A stretch of DNA of 46,619 nucleotides from Thermococcus sp. EP1 (GCF_001317345.1 NZ_JXCG01000008.1:1-46619), one strand, 5' to 3'; positions 37,280 to 45,847 are shown, counted from the first letter of the stretch. Numbers and translations are program-made. Notes: generated by a model from the letters alone, not told the origin.

Positions 37280-37840
37280 CTAGTACGATATGGATATCCT
37301 TTTAGCTGCTTCTCTCTGAACCAATATATGTCCAACCGTTCTAGGGAGGGTTACAAGATCCCCTGCCTTAAATGGCCCGTACTCTCTTAAACGTTCATCT
37401 AGGACCTTTGGAATATCCTGGAGAAGAATATAAGCGTTGAAAATCCTTCTATCGCTCGTGACCTCCACTTCTTTTGTTTCCTCTATTGAGACTTCTTCTT
37501 CAAATGCTGGTATTTCCTCTCTATGAATAAAGGCCATAATAACAGAGAAAAGCTTCTTCTCATCACTAATAAGGTTAAACGGGCGTCCCTCAAAAGCCAT
37601 GTCAACTATTTTGTGGAGTCTAATCTTGAGAATCTCCTTAACCAACTTCTCCGCAACGCTTAGTTCCGCCAGGTAAAGTTGTTCATCGACTTCTTCCCCT
37701 CTCTCCTTGGAGGATTCTGCTCTGAGCTTTAATGCTTTTATAAGACTATCAAACTCTTCATAAAAATCATCATCTAACAAAGTCAACTCTGTTGATGACA
37801 ATTCCATTTCTAGAAGTTCTCTAAGCTTCCCTAGATCCAA
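37280..37840 (-). CDS. gins15: GINS complex subunit Gins15 (Gins51)
   Basis: One of two archaeal GINS subunits, part of the replicative CMG helicase with MCM and GAN/RecJ. The 186-residue sequence has an N-terminal helical A domain (LRELLEMELSSTELTLLDDDFYEEF) and a small C-terminal B domain (AYILLQDIPKVL, GPFKAGDLVTLPRTVGHILV), the Sld5/Psf1-type order. It matches P. furiosus Gins15, also encoded next to PCNA. The frame opens at GTG 37849, but GGTGA is spaced for a TTG start at 37840 (MDLGKLRELL), the family N-terminus. Confidence 0.93.
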   Translation of the reverse strand: MDLGKLRELLEMELSSTELTLLDDDFYEEFDSLIKALKLRAESSKERGEEVDEQLYLAELSVAEKLVKEILKIRLHKIVDMAFEGRPFNLISDEKKLFSVIMAFIHREEIPAFEEEVSIEETKEVEVTSDRRIFNAYILLQDIPKVLDERLREYGPFKAGDLVTLPRTVGHILVQREAAKRISISY

Positions 37841-37871
37841 ATTGATCACCTAAAAAAGATATTAAAAAGGA

Positions 37872-38621
37872 TCATTCCTCAACACGAGGAGCCAACAGGA
37901 ATGTGAGTCTTCCTTCATCTCTTATTGGGTAGTCCATCTGAAGAGGCATTTCATTTCCGAACTTGAGCACTACCTCATCTGCTTTGCCAATTCCCTTGAC
38001 CATGTCCGCGAGATAACTGACACCATAAGCACTTTTGGTTTCTTCTTCCACATTCAAGTCAAGCAAACCCTCGTCTTCAAGAGTGAGCTTGATTTCGACT
38101 TCTTGGGTTTCTCCCTCTGCTTTCATAACAAACTCATTCTCCTTTGCGAGGAACTTAATACTATCACTGACGAGGGAAGCATCTTTTACAGCTTCCTTGA
38201 GCACCTCTCCCAGTACCATAGCCCTAGCTGTGAATGGAAGTTCTGGCAGTTCAAGTTCTAGTTCTTCAACCTCAATTAAGGGGAGTCTAAAAGTCCTTTT
38301 TGCAGTCCCCTCAAGAGTAACCTCAAGAAAGTTTTCCTCTCCTTTTCTAAGAACAAGAATGTCCTTACCCTTTCCTCTCTTGAGAATTTTCTTGAAGTGA
38401 TCCATGTTAACTCCTACAGTCTCCTCCCCATCGATATCATACTTACTAAATATGCCAGCAGGAAGATTGAGATCAATCAGAACTACTCTACTTGGATCCA
38501 TTGCTCTCATCGAGATTCCTTCTTCAGTAACTTTGAATGCAGCTTCATCGATTAAGTTGCTTGCTGTGTCAATCAAGCCTGCGAATTCTTTCGCTCCATC
38601 AAAAACTATTTCAAATGGCAT
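37872..38621 (-). CDS. pcn: DNA polymerase sliding clamp PCNA
   Basis: The trimeric ring that tethers replication and repair proteins to DNA. The 249-residue sequence starts MPFEIVFDGAKEFAGLI and has EGISMRAMDPSRVVLIDLNLP, the interdomain loop near EVEELELELPELP, and the C-terminal APRVEE. The ATG at 38621 follows GGAGGGGTGA. Gins15 follows after 31 bases. EndoQ in this window ends in a PIP box that should bind it. Confidence 0.98.
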   Translation of the reverse strand: MPFEIVFDGAKEFAGLIDTASNLIDEAAFKVTEEGISMRAMDPSRVVLIDLNLPAGIFSKYDIDGEETVGVNMDHFKKILKRGKGKDILVLRKGEENFLEVTLEGTAKRTFRLPLIEVEELELELPELPFTARAMVLGEVLKEAVKDASLVSDSIKFLAKENEFVMKAEGETQEVEIKLTLEDEGLLDLNVEEETKSAYGVSYLADMVKGIGKADEVVLKFGNEMPLQMDYPIRDEGRLTFLLAPRVEE

Positions 38622-38623
38622 CT

Positions 38624-38794
38624 TCACCCCTCCATATCATTGAGAATTTTAGCCATCAACCTAACTCTTTCTTTACCTCTCAATAAATAAGTTTTTCCAT
38701 TATTCACATCAGGTAACCTCTTATAAGCTTCGTCTAATTCCTTTAAAGCTTTTTCTACAAGGCGTTTAAGCACTTCTATCTCAAGTTCTCTCAT
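38624..38794 (-). CDS. Small conserved-looking protein between tfs and pcn
   Basis: A 56-residue charged helical protein: MRELEIEVLKRLVEKALKEL, then DEAYKRLPDVNNGKTYLL and RGKERVRLMAKILNDMEG at the end. GGTGG precedes the ATG at 38794, and the stop lies two bases before the pcn ATG, so it is translated between TFS and PCNA. I do not recognise a family. Its position suggests a role linked to replication or transcription, but this is only context. Confidence 0.75.
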   Translation of the reverse strand: MRELEIEVLKRLVEKALKELDEAYKRLPDVNNGKTYLLRGKERVRLMAKILNDMEG

Positions 38795-38805
38795 ATATGC
38801 CACCG

Positions 38806-39132
38806 TTATTCATAACTCCTCCAAGTGTACCCACACTTTGTACATCTATAGAAAATCGTTGAAGGCTCATCTCCTGCTCTAGTCTGCAATTCCCACCAAT
38901 AAGCCTCATTATTCCCACATTTTGGACATGTAACTTTAGCCTTTGGAAGTGTGGCAACGTCTTGTTCTATCACTGGGATGTCTTCTCTTTCATGTTTAAT
39001 GTTCTGTTTTATCTTATATCTCTCAGCTGTTTCTGGGTCAAGAGGCTCCTCATAACCGCATTTTCTACAAATAAAAACTCCCTTCTTCTTGTTTGGCAGC
39101 ATTATGCTCCCACATTTTGGACAGAATTTCAT
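38806..39132 (-). CDS. tfs: Transcription factor S (TFS, TFIIS-like)
   Basis: Stimulates RNA cleavage by stalled archaeal RNA polymerase. The 108-residue sequence has two zinc ribbons: N-terminal CPKCG and CRKCG; C-terminal CPKCG and CTKCG. The C-terminal ribbon carries the acidic hairpin RAGDEPST, whose Asp-Glu pair enters the active site. GGGGGTGA precedes the ATG at 39132. It starts the operon tfs, small protein, pcn, gins15. Confidence 0.97.
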   Translation of the reverse strand: MKFCPKCGSIMLPNKKKGVFICRKCGYEEPLDPETAERYKIKQNIKHEREDIPVIEQDVATLPKAKVTCPKCGNNEAYWWELQTRAGDEPSTIFYRCTKCGYTWRSYE

Positions 39133-39193
39133 TATTTTCACCCCCTAACCTAAGACAAGGTTGTAGGGATTGGAATAAAAAGTTTTGCCATGG

Positions 39194-39643
39194 TTAAAAC
39201 CAAGCCTCTGGATTCTTATAACTTCCAAGAACTACATGGGTTATCACGTTTTCTATTTCTGGATAATTATTACCCAACATATGAAGGAAGTCGTTTAGTT
39301 CATCTACATTTTTGAAGTATGCCCTCACAATTAAGTCCGTATCTCCTGTAATCTCCCATACATCCTCTACATGAGGTAATTTGTACAACTTTAGTGCCAC
39401 TGGTCTAGGGAGACCTCGCTTAACTTTAAGCTCTAAAAGAACTTCCAGTTCATATCCGAGCTGTTTATGATCCACATCTATTGTAAATCTTTTAATGATA
39501 CCATTCTCAACCATTTCTTGAACTTTGTTATAGCAAGTTACGCTGGTAGTATTACACTTTTTTCCTAGTTCTTTATAAGTTGCTCTGGACTGTTTATAGA
39601 GTTCTCTAAGTATCCCCAGATACAATTCGTTAATATTCTTCAC
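39194..39643 (-). CDS. Lrp/AsnC-family transcriptional regulator
   Basis: A 149-residue Lrp-type protein: HTH domain (TYKELGKKCNTTSVTCYNKVQEMVENGIIKRFTIDVD) followed by an alpha/beta RAM domain (LLELKVKRGLPR to VITHVVLGS). The recognition helix region CNTTSVTCYN is unusual for the family. The start is a GTG at 39643 with GGTGGTG upstream; the frame is open to 39718. It is divergent from the symporter and the catabolic genes, so it probably controls them in response to an amino acid-like ligand. Confidence 0.85.
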   Translation of the reverse strand: MKNINELYLGILRELYKQSRATYKELGKKCNTTSVTCYNKVQEMVENGIIKRFTIDVDHKQLGYELEVLLELKVKRGLPRPVALKLYKLPHVEDVWEITGDTDLIVRAYFKNVDELNDFLHMLGNNYPEIENVITHVVLGSYKNPEAWF

Positions 39644-39696
39644 ATAACACCACCTTGACAAAACTATATCTCTAATTTTATTTAAAATTTCCGATT

Positions 39697-39719
39697 TTTG
39701 TTTAATATTATTAAGCAAA
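39697..39719. promoter_or_regulatory. 23-bp dyad, candidate Lrp-type operator
   Basis: Between the divergent regulator and symporter genes lies a 23-base dyad with arms TTTGTTTAATA and TATTAAGCAAA; only one base pair of the arms mismatches. It sits beside TATA-like sequences for both genes (ATTTTAAATAAAA on the minus strand, about 39675-39690; AATTAAATAAAG on the plus strand, about 39731-39742). This is where an Lrp-family regulator would bind to control both directions. Confidence 0.55.
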
Positions 39720-39792
39720 CTTGTGAAAATAATTAAATAAAGTAAGAAAGAAAACTAGGTGATCCTTGTACTTGTAGTAGGAGGAATGTGCC

Positions 39793-41229
39793 ATGTTGCC
39801 CGCTATTGTATATGTTATAGTAGTATTATATCTCCTAACATTGTTAGGGATAGGCCTATATTCCGCGAGGCTAGTAAAAACAGATATAGACTTTATGTTA
39901 GCCGGAAGACGACTGGGACCAATACTTATTGCTGGAACTCTTGCTGCCACTGAGGTAGGTGGCGGAAGTTCAATGGGTGTGGCCCAAAAGGCATTTACTG
40001 ATTGGGGATTATCCTCCGCATGGTACGTCCTGACAATGGCAATAGTATTTATCATCTTGGCATTCTTAGCACCGAAGCTACGTTCTACAATGGTTGCTAC
40101 CGTCCCTGAGTTCTTTGCAAAAAGATATGGAAAAGAAAACCACATATTGACAGCCATAGTATTGTTGCTACCAATGATAGGACTCACAGCAATCCAGATC
40201 ATGGCTTCAGGAATTGTCCTCTCAATACTTCTAGGAATCGATTTCAAGATTGCCGTTCTTATCATGGGAGCAGTAGCAGTCTTTTACTCTGTAATGGGCG
40301 GCCTATGGAGTGTGACATTAACTGATATTTTCCAGTGGGTCTGTGTAGTAGGTGGAATCATTGTTGCAGTTCCATATGGACTAAAAGTAGTAGGTGGATG
40401 GGATACTTTAACCTCAACCCTAGAACCATGGAGATTTAGCATAACTGCGGGAATAGGTTGGGAAACTATAATAAGTCTAACAATAATGTATCTTGCCAGT
40501 TTTACAGTAGGGCAGGAATATATACAAAGATATTTTGCAGCCAAAGATGATAAATCTGCAAAAACAGGTTCAATCATTGCTGCCATAACTTACTTTATCT
40601 TTGCATGGTTCCCAGCAATTTTAGGACTTATAGCCTTAGCTTACATAAAGATGGGACACACAATCCCATACATTGACCAATACGGAACTAGATATGTCCT
40701 TCCTGGTTTTGCTGTAGTTGCATTGCCCCCTGTTCTATTGGGTATTCTCTTTGCAGCATTAGTCTCAGCGACAATGTCAAGTGCAGATTCTGATCTTGTT
40801 GCTGGAACTGCTATTTTCGTCAATGATATTTACAAACCTTACATCAATCCTAATGCTACACACGAAGAATTAGGAAAAGTATCAAAGATAGTAACAGCTG
40901 TCTTAGGTATACTCTCAATACTTGTAGCCATGTTCAAAATAAATGTAATAGTCAAGGTACTCATGTTCTCATTCTCATTCAGAGCTGCCGGAATATTTGT
41001 GCCATACTTAATGAGCCACTATTGGGACAAAGGTAGCCGGATAGGTTCATTCATTGCAATATTGCTCGGCAGTTTGGTAGTGGGACTAGATGCTCTAGGA
41101 ATAATCTCATTTGGGAAATGGGGAGCTGTTATCCCTGGTATAATCCTAAGCTTTATAGCTTTTGTTGTTTTTAGCTATATTTTCCCCGACAAACAACCTA
41201 AAACTTTCCAAGAGGTCTTCCAAACTTAA
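39793..41229 (+). CDS. Sodium:solute symporter (SSS family)
   Basis: A 478-residue protein with about 13 hydrophobic helices of the LeuT-fold SSS/PutP/PanF group. DFMLAGRRLGPILIAGTLAATEVGGGSSMG near residue 33 is the family TM1 region, FTVGQEYIQRYFAAKD is the characteristic Gln-rich signature loop, and LFAALVSATMSSADSDLVAG is the conserved sodium-site helix. It imports an organic solute with Na+. GGAGG precedes the ATG. It heads the catabolic genes that follow, and the substrate is probably the compound they process. Confidence 0.92.
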   Translation: MLPAIVYVIVVLYLLTLLGIGLYSARLVKTDIDFMLAGRRLGPILIAGTLAATEVGGGSSMGVAQKAFTDWGLSSAWYVLTMAIVFIILAFLAPKLRSTMVATVPEFFAKRYGKENHILTAIVLLLPMIGLTAIQIMASGIVLSILLGIDFKIAVLIMGAVAVFYSVMGGLWSVTLTDIFQWVCVVGGIIVAVPYGLKVVGGWDTLTSTLEPWRFSITAGIGWETIISLTIMYLASFTVGQEYIQRYFAAKDDKSAKTGSIIAAITYFIFAWFPAILGLIALAYIKMGHTIPYIDQYGTRYVLPGFAVVALPPVLLGILFAALVSATMSSADSDLVAGTAIFVNDIYKPYINPNATHEELGKVSKIVTAVLGILSILVAMFKINVIVKVLMFSFSFRAAGIFVPYLMSHYWDKGSRIGSFIAILLGSLVVGLDALGIISFGKWGAVIPGIILSFIAFVVFSYIFPDKQPKTFQEVFQT

Positions 41230-41230
41230 T

Positions 41231-41242
41231 CTTTTTTTCTTT
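41231..41242 (+). terminator. T-run after the symporter gene
   Basis: CTTTTTTTCTTT directly follows the symporter stop and may terminate or attenuate the transcript. A TATA-like ACTTATAAATTA (41246-41257) follows, so the enzyme genes may also have their own promoter, although its distance to the ATG at 41275 with GGAGGT is short. Confidence 0.45.
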
Positions 41243-41274
41243 ATACTTATAAATTAGACTTGGAGGTATGAGCA

Positions 41275-42315
41275 ATGCACTTGAAGAATTATCTCTCAGA
41301 TTTAAAAGGAAAAGATTTGATAACCACCCAAGAATGGAGTATAGATGAAATTAAGGCAACGATTGAACTAGCTAGGGAATTAAGAGAAATATATGAAAAA
41401 AATAACGGCAGGATTCCATGGAATTTCTTAGATAAGAAAACATTCATAATGTTATTTTATGCCTCCTCTACCAGGACGCGGTCAGCTTTTGAAACCGCAA
41501 TGACTCTCTTAGGAGGTCATGCGCAGTTTATAACAAGCTCAATGACAAGAGAAGGTGAGGGCGAGAAACACAAAGACATAGCAAAAATGTACGAGATCTA
41601 TGGGGAGGGTATTGGTATCAGATTGCTCGATCATGCTATTGATTTTATATATGGAAGAGGAAACAAAGTTCTTAGAGAATATGCCAAATATGCAGATGTT
41701 CCAATAATAAACATGGCTGATGATACTTTTCACCCCACACAAGCTATGGGAGACTACATGACTATAGAGGAGAAACTTGGAAAATTACAAGGCAAAAAAT
41801 ACGTATTAATGTGGGCATATGCCCCGGTTCCAAGAGGATACTGCAGTATTAACTCTGAAATGCTACTGGGTACTAGACTGGGAATGGATATAGTGGTGGC
41901 CCATCCTCCTGGCTTTGAGTTACCAGAAGAAATTGTTAAGATGGCAGAAGAAAACGCCAAGGCCAGTGGAGCTTCATTAGAATTCTCTAACAACTATAAA
42001 GAGGCTTTAGAAGGTGCACACGTAGTATTTCCTAGGTCCTGGATTTCACAAAGAATGGCAAGAGAAGGATATTCAAAATTCTGGGAAGAAGAAAGAAAGA
42101 TTTATGAAAAATACAAAGATTGGAAACTTAAAATGGAAGATCTCGACTTAATGGATCCCAAAGGAATAATAACCCACGTATTACCAGTTTTACGTGGGCA
42201 TGAAGCTGATGATGAGGTTATGGATTCTTCTAGATCGGTCATTTATGAGCAAGCTAGAAATAATCTCTTCGCAAAAGCTGCTGCCTTGCTTCAAACATTA
42301 GGTATAGTCGAATGA
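41275..42315 (+). CDS. Transcarbamylase family protein (ornithine carbamoyltransferase-like, substrate unknown)
   Basis: A 346-residue aspartate/ornithine carbamoyltransferase homologue. The carbamoyl-phosphate site is intact: SSTRTR (64-69) and HPTQ (153-156). The amino-substrate site is not that of ornithine transcarbamylase: HCLP is HVLPVLRGHEADDEV (301-315), and the expected DxxxSMG loop is PRSWISQRM (253-261). Related divergent proteins include YgeW and N-acyl-ornithine transcarbamylases. It is likely to act on another diamino or ureido substrate, possibly in the phosphorolytic direction giving carbamoyl phosphate. It is followed by an M20 hydrolase after 11 bases. Confidence 0.87.
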   Translation: MHLKNYLSDLKGKDLITTQEWSIDEIKATIELARELREIYEKNNGRIPWNFLDKKTFIMLFYASSTRTRSAFETAMTLLGGHAQFITSSMTREGEGEKHKDIAKMYEIYGEGIGIRLLDHAIDFIYGRGNKVLREYAKYADVPIINMADDTFHPTQAMGDYMTIEEKLGKLQGKKYVLMWAYAPVPRGYCSINSEMLLGTRLGMDIVVAHPPGFELPEEIVKMAEENAKASGASLEFSNNYKEALEGAHVVFPRSWISQRMAREGYSKFWEEERKIYEKYKDWKLKMEDLDLMDPKGIITHVLPVLRGHEADDEVMDSSRSVIYEQARNNLFAKAAALLQTLGIVE

Positions 42316-42326
42316 GGTGAGAGAGT

Positions 42327-43502
42327 ATGTTAACTGAAAAACAACAACAAGAACTAATCGGTATTTGCCAAGAGCTGATAAGAAGACCTAGCCTTTCTGG
42401 AGAAGAGGATAACGTTGCAAAGTTCATTAAAAAAACAATGAACGAGCTTGGTTACGATGAGGTTTGGATTGATGAGTACGGCAACGTAATAGGAAAAATC
42501 GAAGGAAAAGAAAAAGGAAAGACCCTCATATTTGAGGGACACATGGACACAGTTCCAGTGACCAATCCCGAGGATTGGAAACATGATCCTTTTGGAGCAG
42601 AAATTGAGAATGGAAAAATATACGGACGGGGAACATCGGATATGAAAGGAGCCCTTTCAGCAATGGTCTATGGGGCCAGTTTAATTCCAAGGGAGAAAAT
42701 AAAGGGAGATATCTACGTAGTTGGCGTAGTTATGGAGGAGATTTTCGAGGGAATAGCCTTTGGAAAAGTTCTTGATAAGATCCCAGCAGATTATGTGGTG
42801 TTGGGTGAATCAACAGAGCTCAACATCAACATTGGACAGCGGGGAAGGGCCGAAATAATTGTGAAGACAAAAGGAAAGCCAGCTCACTCTTCAAACCCTC
42901 AGGTGGGTGTTAATGCTGTTTATAACATGCTTCCTTTAATAGATGGAATAAGAAAACTCCCACTTCCATCTCACGAATTCTTGGGAGATGCAATTATCGA
43001 GCTTACAGATATTATATCAAAACCATACCCCGGCGCCTCAGTTGTCCCATACGAATGTAGAGTCACCTTTGATAGGAGATTAATAGTAGGAGAAACTGAA
43101 GAAAGCGTTTTAAAACCCATAAAAGATCTTATAGAAGAGTTAAGAGGCAAAATACCAAAGTTTGAGGCGGAGGTTGAAATTGCAACAGGAGAAGCTACGA
43201 CATATACTGGAAAGCAAATTAAGGCTAAACGCTTTTTCCCCGCTTGGTTATTGGAAAAAGAGCATGAACTGGCTAAGAAGTCCTTAGATGCTGTTAATAA
43301 TATTGGAATTCCTGCAAAATTCTCAAAGTATTCCTTCTGCACTGATGGAAGTCAAAGCGCTGGTATCAGAGGGATTCCCACAATTGGATATGGACCCTCA
43401 AAAGAGAGCTTGGCTCACGTGACGGATGAGTATATTGAGATAGATCATCTCATAAAGGCTGCAGAGGGATATATTGCCATAGCAAATGGCCTTTTGCGTT
43501 AA
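42327..43502 (+). CDS. M20-family metallohydrolase resembling YgeY
   Basis: A 391-residue zinc amidohydrolase. Metal ligands: GHMDTVP (His72, Asp74), GRGTSDMKGA (Asp105), MEEIFEG (Glu137/138), GEST (Glu161), and a late His in AHVTDEY. The sequence shares with E. coli YgeY the segments GQRGRAEI, RRLIVGET, a FFPAW...EHE stretch and FCTDGSQSAGIRGIPTIGYGP. It would remove an acyl or carbamoyl group from an amino acid derivative. GAGGTGAGAGAG precedes the ATG. The next gene starts 34 bases on. Confidence 0.9.
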   Translation: MLTEKQQQELIGICQELIRRPSLSGEEDNVAKFIKKTMNELGYDEVWIDEYGNVIGKIEGKEKGKTLIFEGHMDTVPVTNPEDWKHDPFGAEIENGKIYGRGTSDMKGALSAMVYGASLIPREKIKGDIYVVGVVMEEIFEGIAFGKVLDKIPADYVVLGESTELNINIGQRGRAEIIVKTKGKPAHSSNPQVGVNAVYNMLPLIDGIRKLPLPSHEFLGDAIIELTDIISKPYPGASVVPYECRVTFDRRLIVGETEESVLKPIKDLIEELRGKIPKFEAEVEIATGEATTYTGKQIKAKRFFPAWLLEKEHELAKKSLDAVNNIGIPAKFSKYSFCTDGSQSAGIRGIPTIGYGPSKESLAHVTDEYIEIDHLIKAAEGYIAIANGLLR

Positions 43503-43536
43503 ACCCCTATTTCATGAATTATTTGGAGGTGGAAAA

Positions 43537-44559
43537 ATGGTAGGTAAAATAGCCAACAGCCCGGTTGATTTAATAGGGAACACTCCTATTGTAAGACTTT
43601 CTAAAATAGATAAAGACTATCCATTTGAAATATGGGCAAAATGTGAATTTATGAACCCCACTGGTAGCGTGAAAGACAGAATGGCTTATTACATGATAAA
43701 AGAGGCCGAGAAACAGGGAAAACTAAAACCTGGAATGACCATAGTAATAGCCACAACTGGAAACACAGGAATAGCCTTTGCTGCATGGGGAGCTTATTTT
43801 GGTTATGACGTGCTAATAGTCATGCCTGAGGAAATGAGCTACGAAAGAAAGCTCCTAGACATGCTCTTTGGTGCTAAGTTAATTTACACTCCCGGAGGAG
43901 AAAGTGACGCTATGGGTGCATTAGAATATGCGAAAAAGCTTGAGAAAGAAAATCCTGACAAATATGTGGCATTAGATCAGTGGGATGACGAAGCAAACTT
44001 CAAAGCTCATTATGAAACCACAGGGGCAGAGATAATAGAACAACTCGGAGCAGACACTATAAAGGGATTCGTAGCCGGAGTTGGCTCAGGAGGAACATTA
44101 GTAGGTGTTGCAAAGAGATTGAAAGATGCCAACCCTAAGATAATAACTGCAGGAATGGAGCCTGCGGAATGTCCAACGGCCGAAGGATGGTTCAAAAGTG
44201 GGGAACTAGGAGCTTGGGGAAGACATGAAGTGGAAGGAATTGGAGATGGATTTGTCCCAAGTCTAGTTGAGAAGTACAGAAAGTATCTGGATGACTGGGT
44301 TACCGTGAGCAGTGATGAAGCAATTGAAATGGCAAGAAAGATAGCCAGAACAGAAGCTCTTGGAGTGGGCATCTCCTCAGGAGCAAATGTAGTAGCAGCA
44401 ATAAAACTTGCAGAACGGCACAACTTTGGAGAAGGAGATAGAGTTGTCACGATTCTCCCGGACTATGCCGCAAGATACTTTAGCACCAGACTATTCCTAA
44501 AGAGAAGGTTAACAACAGAAGAGCACGAAAGAATGCTAGAACTGGCCAGAGAAGATTGA
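43537..44559 (+). CDS. PLP-dependent enzyme, cysteine synthase-like (fold type II)
   Basis: A 340-residue fold-type-II PLP enzyme. NPTGSVKDRM has the Schiff-base lysine Lys46, TTGNTG (73-78) is the substrate-carboxylate loop (S/TSGNTG in cysteine synthase), and GVGSGGTLVGVAKRL binds the PLP phosphate. It resembles CysK/CysM, but in this cluster it may be a beta-elimination or ammonia-lyase enzyme playing the role of YgeX. GGAGGTGG marks the ATG at 43537. Confidence 0.88.
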   Translation: MVGKIANSPVDLIGNTPIVRLSKIDKDYPFEIWAKCEFMNPTGSVKDRMAYYMIKEAEKQGKLKPGMTIVIATTGNTGIAFAAWGAYFGYDVLIVMPEEMSYERKLLDMLFGAKLIYTPGGESDAMGALEYAKKLEKENPDKYVALDQWDDEANFKAHYETTGAEIIEQLGADTIKGFVAGVGSGGTLVGVAKRLKDANPKIITAGMEPAECPTAEGWFKSGELGAWGRHEVEGIGDGFVPSLVEKYRKYLDDWVTVSSDEAIEMARKIARTEALGVGISSGANVVAAIKLAERHNFGEGDRVVTILPDYAARYFSTRLFLKRRLTTEEHERMLELARED

Positions 44560-44596
44560 TTTCTACTTTTAATTTTTGTATCTTGGAGGAAGCACG

Positions 44597-45847
44597 ATGT
44601 TTGTGGAAAAACTTGTGTGCTCAAAGTGTGGATCTGAGTTTTCTCCAGCTTCTTTATACTTCAGCTGTCCAAAATGTGGGGAAAGGCTGGACATTTTTTA
44701 TGACTATAACAAGATCTCAGAGATTATCTCTAAGGATAAGCTTAGGAAGAGAGTCCCAAGCGTATGGAAATACATAGAACTCCTACCAATCCATGATTCT
44801 TCAAAAATCGTCTCTCTTGGAGAAGGAGGCACTCCTCTAATAAAATCAAAAAGACTCGCTAAGAAATTGGGATTAAGAGAACTGTATATTAAAGATGAGA
44901 CCAGAAATCCCACTGGAAGCTTTAAAGATCGTCCAATCGTGGTGGGAATTAGTAAGGTAAATGAATTCGGGATAAAAAACGTTGTAACTGCATCAAGCGG
45001 GAATGCTGCCGCTTCATTGGCAGCATATAGTGCAAAATTGGGCTTAAACTGTGTAGCTTTCGTACCAGAAAACGCCCCTACAGAAAAAGTCTCTCAACTA
45101 CGATTATATGGAGCTATGGTAGTGAGAGTCAAAAGGAATGGCTTCTTGGGAGACCCTACCGTTAAGATGATGGAATTAACTCACAAAGAATTTGGATGGG
45201 CCCCAGTTCCTAGTTTTGGAAAGTTCAACCCATACCAGATGGAAGGGCCCAAAACAATAGCCTATGAAATTTCTGAACAGCTGAACTATCAGGTGCCAGA
45301 TTGGGTCTTTATTCCAGTCGGAGGAGGGGGATTATTTGCAGGAAATTACAAGGGATTTAAAGAGTTTGAGATATTGGGGTTCATTGATAAGATACCCCAT
45401 CTCGTAGCAATACAGGCTGAGGGGTGTGCACCTCTAGTAAAAGCATGGAGAGAGAAAAAGCCCCTTGAAACATGGGAAAATCCAAAAACCGTTGCAGGTG
45501 GTTTAGCAGATCCATACACATGGGATTGGGACTTAGTATTTAAAGGGCTGAAAGAAAGCAAAGGTATTGCGGAAGAAGTTAATGATAATCTCATTTTAAA
45601 GGCACAAAGACTCTTAGCGAGGTATGAAGGAATTTTTGTAGAGCCGAGTGGAGCAGCTTCCTTAGCAGGCTTACTTAGGATGCTAGATGAGGGCCATGTT
45701 GACAAAGGAGATTCTATTGTAGTTGAAGCCACAGGTACAGGTTTCAAGGACCTAAAATCGATATCTAGTTATACTGAGGAGGTTCCAATAATAGAGCCCT
45801 CTTTGTCATCATTAACGCATGCACTTGAGAAGTATAAGCTCAGATAA
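44597..45847 (+). CDS. PLP-dependent enzyme, threonine synthase-like (fold type II)
   Basis: A 416-residue threonine synthase-like protein. An N-terminal zinc ribbon (C8, C11, C24, C27) is followed by LGEGGTPLIKSKRLAK, the PLP lysine Lys110 in NPTGSFKDRP, SSGNAAASLAAYSAKLG and the phosphate loop PVGGGGLFAG. Threonine synthase acts on O-phosphohomoserine, but no hom or thrB gene lies near. The cluster suggests another elimination reaction. GGAGGAAG precedes the ATG at 44597. Confidence 0.87.
   Translation: MFVEKLVCSKCGSEFSPASLYFSCPKCGERLDIFYDYNKISEIISKDKLRKRVPSVWKYIELLPIHDSSKIVSLGEGGTPLIKSKRLAKKLGLRELYIKDETRNPTGSFKDRPIVVGISKVNEFGIKNVVTASSGNAAASLAAYSAKLGLNCVAFVPENAPTEKVSQLRLYGAMVVRVKRNGFLGDPTVKMMELTHKEFGWAPVPSFGKFNPYQMEGPKTIAYEISEQLNYQVPDWVFIPVGGGGLFAGNYKGFKEFEILGFIDKIPHLVAIQAEGCAPLVKAWREKKPLETWENPKTVAGGLADPYTWDWDLVFKGLKESKGIAEEVNDNLILKAQRLLARYEGIFVEPSGAASLAGLLRMLDEGHVDKGDSIVVEATGTGFKDLKSISSYTEEVPIIEPSLSSLTHALEKYKLR

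Noticed and set aside
39711-40265. 184-codon open frame opposite the symporter gene
   Set aside because: It is a mirror of the symporter coding sequence, with low-complexity composition and no ribosome binding site.
44597-45847. Simple threonine biosynthesis role for the threonine synthase-like gene
   Set aside because: No homoserine dehydrogenase or kinase gene is near, and the cluster is catabolic in character; the role is left open.
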